The notes below the pieces were generated by a model, which made no database searches, was not told the origin of the DNA, and saw nothing but the letters and a program-made list of their open reading frames with translations. This document shows positions 38,301 through 47,300 of a stretch of 64,000 bases of DNA, piece after piece (position 1 is the first letter of the stretch; every line of letters starts with the position of its first letter). The stretch is from Odontesthes bonariensis (lineage: Eukaryota > Chordata > Actinopteri > Atheriniformes > Atherinopsidae), in the NCBI RefSeq assembly GCF_027942865.1, contig NC_134522.1, forward strand, positions 35,901,149 to 35,965,148. Direction: 5' to 3'. The position numbers were made by a program, and so were the translations under genes.

Positions 38301-41300
38301 GGCGAGTAGGCGAGGAGAGTACAAGCGAGTACAAGCGATGCGATGTGGGCGGATTCCGAGATGAACATATTTCAACTTCGAGCGACGCGAGTAGCCAATT
38401 AAAATGCAGAATACAGATTATTGACAGGTGACGTTCCCCCAGTTTTCCTCCAAACAGTGGCCACCCAACTTCTACACACCAAGTCAGCAAAAGCACCCAA
38501 GCGAGGCGAGTAGGCGAGTGAGCGAGTAGCGAGTAAATAGCAGCGACGTGTGTGTATGGGGCTTTAGAATGCGTGCATCATGGACAGACCCTGGCCATTT
38601 TACAACACAGTTGGTGATGATGAGGTCGGCGTTACCCACAAGTTGAATGTTGATGCTGTGCCTCCCCTTCCGATTGACATACTCCCACTCCCTCTCATGA
38701 GGTGCTTGGATATGCACATTGGTACAATCGATAACACCAATAGTGTTAGGCATGTTCCCCATGTGAAAAAACGTGTGCTTAGTCTGAGGAATCTGGTCAT
38801 CCTTGGGAAAGGAAACAAACTGATTGATCAGACTGCCCAGTACCACTGACACAACCTTCACCACGTTACTCACGGTTGGTTTATCCACTCCCATATTGTC
38901 TCCTATTACTTGATAGAAAGTCCCACATGCATAAAAGCGCAACGCAATTAAGCACTGTTCCTCCACAGACAAAGCATGACTCCTTTGGGTTTTGTGTTGT
39001 AGTGTTGGTCTGACCAGATCTGCAATGTACTTAAAGGATAAGACCGGTTTTTTGACATTGGGCCCTTGATTTCACATTATAACATGATGTTCTACTCACC
39101 CCTGCTTGTTGTTGAACATTTGGAGCTGTTCCGAAGATATTCGCGAGGCGTCTGGCTGCTCTCTTGAGATATTCGGCCATGAAACGGTTTCCTATGGGCA
39201 AGCTTATACAGGCACAAACTATGCTGTTTATAATTTATTAATTACTCTACACTAGCACTGATAACGTGGAGGTGCGTCGCTTACTTAAAAAAATCCGGGT
39301 TACTAATTTTGAATTTTAACCGAATGAATAAATAGGCAGCAGGTCTGTGGGCTGTCTGTGGCAGTAGCACGACGATGAAGAGAGTAACACCCACTTTCTG
39401 ACAAAAAAATCAAAATTACAATAACCCGGATTTTTTTAAGTAAGCGACGCACCTCCACGTTATCAGTGCTAGTGTAGAGTAATTAATAAATTATAAACAG
39501 CATAGTTTGTGCCTGTATAAGCTTGCCCATAGGAAACCGTTTCATGGCCGAATATCTCAAGAGAGCAGCCTGACGCCTCTCGAATATCTTCGGAACAGCT
39601 CCAAATGACAAACAACAAGCAGGGGTGAGTAGAACATCATGTTATAATGTGAAATCAAGGGCCCAATGTCAAAAAACCGGTCTTATCCTTTAATGTCATC
39701 TCTCCCAAAGCGAAACCGTGCATATAGTTCTTCTGACTTGTATTGCTCAAGTGGTTTGGCACGTTCAGCATGCACCCTAGCATGGTGCCTTCTCCTATGG
39801 TAACGATGAACAATACCCGCCATGTGGATGCCTCTGTAGGTTAAGAGAAATGTGTGCAAAACATGATGTGTTTAAGTGGTCGATCCAGTTAACCACCAAC
39901 GAGCTGATTGCTGCATGCCTAATTGATCACAGGCCAAAGCAATAATGGTCAAGGCTTATAAGATCAGTGTTGGCTACACCAAGGAGAAATCATGGAGTCA
40001 AAAGGGCCTAATTTCACTGTGGCAGAAACGTATGCACTGCTGGAGGGTGTTCGGGCCAATTTTGCCACTATTGTAGGTGGTTTCAGCTCAGCAAAGGGTG
40101 GGGAAGTCACGAAGAAAGGTAAAGAGAGCATTTGGGAAGACATCCCCAACCGGATTAATGCCATGGGGTCTGGCCAAAAGAGGACCACAAAACAAGTTAC
40201 ACTGCGCTGGAAAAACCTGCGGGCCAAGGCAACAAAGGACCTCAGTGAGGCAAAAAACCCTAGCACAGGTAACAAGCCATATAAAAGGGGTGATTACACC
40301 AACATGGTCCTCGATATCATTGGAGGTGAAAATTCAGAGGATCTTCATGGAATTGAAGGTGTAGAAGGGAATGGAGAGGCCACAATTTCAGAGGCTAGAG
40401 AATGTGAGCTGAATCTTCCTGCAGAGGAATTTGCCCTGGACCTGACTCCAGTGATTCAGGAGGAGGAGATGGATGGATCCCAAGTGAGCATGGAGCCAGT
40501 TGTATCTAGAGTTGGTAAGAGAATACGTAAACGTTCCTAGTGCCAAGATGGTGACACCTATGAGCTGCTTCTGCAATGGGAAACGGAAAGAGCGGAAATG
40601 CAGATTCAACTGGCAAAAGAGAAACTCTTGCTAACCCAACTGCAGCAGACAAAAGTTAAAATGGAGATACAACTCCTAAAGGCAGAGATGGAAAGAGCTG
40701 GTCTCTGTCCTGTAAACAATCCTAATATTTTTTTAATATTGGACAGTGCTGTTTTTTTGTTTACTTATCATAAGAAAATAAGCAATGTAAATGTTTCAGT
40801 TTATTATAATTGTTCTGTTTCTTCACATTAAAACAAACAATGGCTGTTTGTGGCCACCTGTATTTTAGGTGTACCTGTTGTTCTTTGCTAAGCCAGTAAG
40901 GGCAGATTATAGTTCTGCGTCTATCGTCTTGACGCGTTGCTTTGCTCTGGTCGCGAACCACTTTTCATGTTATGGTTCTGCAACCATAATGACTCTCGCG
41001 AGTCGCGAGAACTTCGGTGGGGGAATTTATATATTCCGCTGAAATGCTGATCCTGGTCAAAACAACAATGGCGCGTCTGCAAGATATTATGGAGATGGAT
41101 ATGGAGTTGCTCGACCTTGAAGAAGAAAGGATTCTGCTATTGGAGTTGGCGAAAAGACGAAGGAGGAAGCGTAGGTGGTATGTACGCCCGTTGAACCAGA
41201 CCAGGGAAGAGACCAGGGAAGAGACTGGGGAGTTTGCTACACTTGTTAAACCCGGAAAAGCACACCGAGGACCAATCACAGCCGCTTTTGTCTGCGTGCG

Positions 41301-44300
41301 TCTGTCGCGTAGTCAGGATTTTTCTGAGGTGCACGAGAACGCGCGCAGAGCCTCTGCGTGGGGGAGTGGTCAAGATTTTGACGCTCGCAGAGGCTTTGCG
41401 TCTGAAGCATAAATCAGGCTGTAGGCTACACTAGTGAGTCTATTTTAAACTTCTGCTAACCAAGATTTGGTCATTCTGAATTTCGGTATTTGGATCAGAT
41501 CACAGTGATCCAAAGTTTCTTTAAAAAACTGGCATAAAAGTAATCTGGATCAGGTGATCCTGGATAGCAAAACATGGGATTTCCAAATCCGGATCATTTT
41601 GATCCAGATTAAATTTTTTGAACAACTGGGCCCTGGTGATCAGTTTGATCCTTTGGTGGACTGCCGGACAGACCTGGCAAGCCCAAATGGCTAGTTATGG
41701 TGAACTGGGAACATCTGGTGAAGACCCTGTCAATAAGGCCTTCAACTCACACCTCTGGGAGAATTTTTCTCATCTAACGGGGAGATTGGGAACATGGAAT
41801 CTGAATGGACCATGTTCAGGACCTCCATTGCGGATATGGCTTGCAGGAGCTGTGTCTTGAGGGTTGTCTGTGCCTCATTCAGCCGAAGCTAAACTAAGCC
41901 TTTTGGGCTTAGTTGTCTCGGGGGTTACCTGAAGCATCTGACAGGTACTGAGGGGCTATGAAGGCTAAAGCATTGATGGTTGTTGAAGCTAAAATTTCGG
42001 GCATGGGAAGAATTCGATGAGGCCATGGAGAAGGACTCTTGGCTGGCCTCAAGGATGTTCTGGCAAACCATTCGGCAAATCAAAGAGAAAGCGGGGTCCG
42101 TCCCAGGTTATGCTTGGCCTAGGTGGCCTACTACTACTACAAATAGAGAATATCGTCGGGTGGTGGAAGGAGCACTGTAAGGATCTCCTTAATCTGGCCA
42201 ACATGTCCTCCATTGAGGAGACGGTCTGAGGACTTGGGGGAGACATGTTTCTAGGTATGGGTGTGGCCCCCTCCCTGACATCATGGATTGTAGACTATTT
42301 GTCTGCCAGACCACAGTATGTTAGGGTGGGGAGATGTGTTTCTGGAACACTGGAATGCAGTACTGGGGCTCCGCAGGGTACTGTTTTGGCTCCTTTTCTT
42401 TTCACCCTGTATACATCGGACTTCAGGTACAACTCAGTCATGCCACATACAGAAGTATTCTGATGATACGGCTGTTGTGGCATGTTTTATCACATTATCA
42501 TTGAGAGTGCACTGTTCTATGCTGCTGTCTGCTGGGGGAGTTGTACTACAGACAGAAACTGTAGGCGCCTGGACAAACTGGTAAAAAAAAAGGCTGGTTC
42601 TGTTGTAGGCAGAAGGCTGGACCCTCTCAGTGCTGTGGTGGAGCAACGGATGAGGAGGAAATTGTATTCTGTTTTGGAGAATAATAAACATCCTCTCCAC
42701 AGCATCCTGCAGGACAGAGGAGCAGCTGCAGCGAGAGGCTGCAGGACTGAGAGGTTCAGGAGATCCTTTGTTCCCACAGCCAGAAGGCTTTTTAACACTG
42801 ACTGCTGACATGTTCTTCTAAAATTTTATTTCTTTATGTATTCATTTATTATTATTAGTTAGTAGTAGTATTTTTTATTAATTCAATTTTCAATTCATTT
42901 TTATTTATATAGCACTGTAGTACCATTTAAAGGATATCTGTTGGAACAGGGAAACACGAGTTAATGACCACAATAATGTCACATATACATAAAGACAGTA
43001 AAGTGAGGAAAGGTGTGACAGATGAACTCCCCCAGCAGTCTAGGCCTATAGCAGCTTAACTATGGGATGTTTCAGGATCACCTGAGCCATCCCTAACTAC
43101 AAGCTTTATAAAAAAGGAAAGTTTTAAGCCTGGTCTTAAAAGTGGAAAGGGTGTCTGCTTCCCGGACATTTACTGGCAGCTTATTCCACAAGAGAGGGGC
43201 CTGATAACTGAAGGCTCTGCCTCCCATTCTACTTTTAGAAACTCTGGGAACCTCAAGTAAACCTGCAGTTTGGGAATGAAGTGCTCTGTTAGGAAAATAT
43301 CTAGAATTGGTATTATTATTGTTGTTGTAAATATACAATCATTGTAAATATTAATAATTTTTTTTGAGCTACTTGACTAATTTGAATTTCCCCCATTGGG
43401 GGATGAATAAAGTATTTTTCTATTTCTATTCTATGTTTTGTCAGGTTTGTGCTATACATGGGCTATGCAGTTTTGCTGCAACAGAAATACTGTTCAAAGT
43501 TGCATAAACCTGGACAAATGTTTTCCCTTAAGTAGAATGTGAACATAACTTTGGCAAAAAAGGAACCTTTTATCTCTTTTAGAAAACTCAGTCTTGGTGA
43601 AACTATACACGTGCACACAAAGCTGATTTCCACTCCCTTTTCATGAATGGATGCAGACACTCCCCTTACTTGTCATTTGCATAGTGAGAGATTGTTTGTT
43701 TAAATAGACATGATCATGAGAGCAACAGTAAAGAAGAAGAAGAGTTTTACTGAATATAAAACAGACGCTCATCAGAGAAGCAGAGAAAAAGGAAATCCCT
43801 TTTATTAGGTGATCTCACCTCTGTGGTCAGGAACAGAACAAAAGCTGCTGAATTAAAACGTAACAGGTGATCAGCTCTGGAAGGTCAGAGTAAACGACCC
43901 TGCAGAGGTCAAGAGAAATGGTGGGATTATAAAGCAGCAGCCAAAAGGCTCATGGGCTCACACATCGCATCAAGACTACAGAGGAGGACCAGCAGCTCCT
44001 GCTTTATCTGCAGGAGATGAACACACAGCCTGTACACCACAGTCTGTGTGGAGGGGATCAGGAGGAGACACTGGGGTACAGATGCATCATGGGATGTTTG
44101 CTGTTTTCTTCAACAGTCCTGTGGAAGCTGAAGGAAATCAGAACCATCTCTGAATATGTCTTTTCTAGATATTCTGTATTTTTTAAAGAACAGTTTGTGA
44201 GCAGGAAAGGGTGCACGCGCTGTTTATGCATCAGGTGCACAAGCAAGAAGGAACACTCACTTGACTGAGAAAGATTATCTTTTAAGCAAATACTTTCTTT

Positions 44301-47300
44301 CTCATTTTAATAATAATGCTTGTTGTTTGTGCAGGAACATTGTCTCCACAGTTAACCTGGGATGTCCCCTGGATCTAAAGTTCATTGCACTGCAAGCCAG
44401 AAATGCAGAGTATAATCCAAAGGTACAGAATTATGTTACTTTATCAGTTTGGTTTGTCAACTTAAAACTCTTTCATATCTTTTGTGCATGTTGTTTCAGC
44501 GCTTTGCAGCGGTCATCATGAGAATCCGCGAGCCACGAACAACAGCACTAATATTCAGCTCAGGGAAGATGGTCTGTACAGGAGCCAAGAGGTAAGTCGC
44601 TTATCTGACTTAAGCGTGATCAGGCTCACAAATATCAGATCATTGGAGCAAAATAAACAAATGCATCCCCAAACTTCCAGCAGATAAAGTGAAATTACTG
44701 TTTTACTACTCCACCTTTTGTCTTTTAAAAAATGGATTTGTTATCATATAGTTCCAGGTATTAGATGCCTGTTTAAGCAGCCTATACCAGTGATTTTATT
44801 TTCAGCAGCCTGCAAAAAACAATTAAAACAATACAGATTTAGTTCAATCTTTTTGATTTTCTTCCTCTTGCAGCATGTATTGGATTTCTACATAGTAGTC
44901 AGTTTTACAAAGTTAATAATGTAACATGGGGGAAAGACAAATTGGATAGACTGGTGTGTTTTGAATAAAGCTATTGAGCACAAACTTTTCTCCCATTAGG
45001 TTGGCAGTCAGACAGCTTTCAGCTGTGGATGTTTGCCAAGGAACTGAATCATAAATGGCTCTGTTTAGTGTAATGTGGATATGGACTGGGCTGGCAATTC
45101 TCACATTTCCATCAATACACTCTTACTAGCCAGATAGGTCTAGATAAATTTCTCATTATTTAACAGGCTGGGTTTTGTTTTCTACCACTAGAACCTGTGA
45201 GTAAAAGAAATGGGTAAAAAGCATTAACATAGCTGTGGTAAGACCATACTATGAATAGGTGAAAAAGGCTGGTTCTGTTGTAGGCAGAAGGCTGGACCCT
45301 CTCAGTGCTGTGGTGGAGCAACGGATAAGGGGGTAAATGATATTCTGTTTTGGAGAATAATCCTCTCCACAGCATCCTGCAGGACAGAGGAGCAGCTGCA
45401 GTGAGAGGCTGCAGGACTGAGAGCTTCAGGAGGGCCTTTGTCCCCACAGCCAGAAGGCTTTTTAACACTGACTGCTGACTTCTTCTCAAATTTATTTATT
45501 TATTATTCAGCTATAATTATTATTGTTATTGTTCTAATATACATTAATTGTAAATATTTTTTTAAAAAAGAAAAAATTTTGAGTTACTTGACAAATTTGA
45601 ATTTCCCCCACTGGGAGATGAATAATTAGATGAATAAAAGTATTTTTCTATTCTTCTAACAAAACTGTTGGTGCTTTGTTGTTAGATTTTAGAGAGACTG
45701 AACTGAAACAAGTTTAACTCGACTTCGGTTTAATGTTCTGGATCATATTGTGATGTTTTATAAACTTGCTTAAAGCTGCAGTCTGCAGGATTTGTTGTTG
45801 TCATACGTAAAGTCCTACTTTTTGGCATTTTAAGAGTTTACATGATCTATCAGAACGCTTGAAGTTGAAAACGGTGACCTCCGTAGTCGCAAAATGCAAG
45901 AAATGCTTATTTTTTAACCGAAAAATAAAAAGTTATTCAACTTCCTGTCCTGCCCCATCAAAACACATGAGAACTCGTGCACGTAGACGTGCACGCCAGA
46001 TGCGCTTACACGACTCCTCATTCATCAACTCACCTGTCATTTGCGATCATGGAAGACACAGTAAGTAGACTAGCCCGTAATGAAGTTCAATAGTCTAGAT
46101 AAATAAGCGTGGGGACGAGCCTACCTTGTATCGCGCGTGCACAATCGGTGATTGACAGGCAGCAGAGCCCAGCTCGTAAACCTGATTGGTTACCTTTTAC
46201 CGGTCCGGTCTGCAATTTTGTAAACAAACCTGCTGGCTTTGGAGGGACCTAGCGGGACATATAGGGGACCTAGAGAACTATTTTTTTTTGTATTGGGGTA
46301 TTTAATGTACTACTTTCAGAATCCCCGGACAGTTCCAGGCATTATGCTTGAAAAAGAGTTGCAGACTGCAGCTTTAATTTCTACAAATTGACATCTTAAT
46401 TTTACGCTGAAAAAAAAGGCTTCAAAGCCTGCAACTTGCAGCCATTTGAGGTTAAATTTTTTTTTTTTACATATTTTATTAAAACTAATGCAAGAAGCAC
46501 TCTATCATACATGGAATAAAAATCTTGTTCTGGACACACACACACACAACATACACAAGCAATAGATGTTTCTGAGAGTATGCAGACTTGTTTTCTTTTC
46601 AGTTAGTTATAAATCAATTTTCCAATATAAAATAGACATTATTTTATTATTTTCTGTCTTAGTCCTTACAGTTATACAATGTTCTAGATTAACCTCTTTT
46701 TTTTCCCATAACATCATCAGTCTAACTAATAAAGTTGATGACTCATATGATGTAGAAATACAGGACATTTGTTTCGATTGCAGTTTGGGCTTAAGACCCA
46801 CCAGAACTCCTGCAGTGTGCTTTTCTTGACAAATTTGTGCCACTATTTTGAAAATAACCTCTTCTGAATCATTCTGATGTTGTCATCATTATTCGTTATT
46901 GTTAACTCTTGGTATCCTTGTGTGTTTGGGCATATGCAGTGAGGAACAGTCACGACTAGCAGCTCGAAAATACGCACGGGTGGTGCAAAAGCTTGGGTTC
47001 CCAGCTCGCTTCCTTGACTTTAAGATCCAGAACATGGTGGCCAGCTGTGACGTTTGTTTCCCGATCAGACTGGAAGGTTTGGTGCTGACTCACCAACAGT
47101 TCAGCAGGTACAAACGTCATCTTTTATACCCAAACACAGCATAGATTTGAACAAGTACGCTCCACAGACAAACGTCAGGTGAAGCTTGTGGTGTGTTGCA
47201 TTCGAACTGGGAAGTCTGATATCCAATTAGAAATTACAGCAAGAACAGCCCATCTCCTCCCTAGTTCGATCAACCCAATGTCAATCCTCAGTTTATATAT

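Larger units (their letters stand above)
37815..39823 (-). pseudogene. Harbinger transposase (HARBI1-like), split by two MITEs
   Basis: The N-terminal segment starts at ATG 39823 ([20 protein letters not shown]), is broken at 39690 by a foldback element, continues 39030-38567, is broken again by a MITE at 38563-38225, and continues 38221-37815. Without the inserts and their duplications the three pieces join in one frame of 336 codons, near the usual 340-350 aa of HARBI1-like proteins. Catalytic residues are visible: first Asp in [12 protein letters not shown], second Asp in LLGDSAYPL, Glu in [13 protein letters not shown] (DDE_Tnp_4). As it stands the gene is broken. Confidence 0.9.
37283..41632. 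mobile_element. PIF/Harbinger transposon (4.35 kb) with two divergent genes
   Basis: Inverted ends GGCCCAGTTTTTCAAAA (left) and GGCCCAGTTGTTCAAAA (right, reverse complement) are flanked by the 3-bp duplication CTG (37280-37282 and 41633-41635). It encodes a DDE transposase on the minus strand and a Myb-like protein on the plus strand, head to head, which is the two-gene layout of autonomous PIF/Harbinger elements. It has been hit by at least two smaller elements inside the transposase gene and one near the right end. Lies in tbpl2 intron 3, in an older LINE. Confidence 0.92.

Noticed and set aside
44017-44268. 83-codon cysteine-rich frame just upstream of tbpl2 exon 4
   Set aside because: No family resemblance, and tbpl2 exons 3 and 4 join in phase without it.
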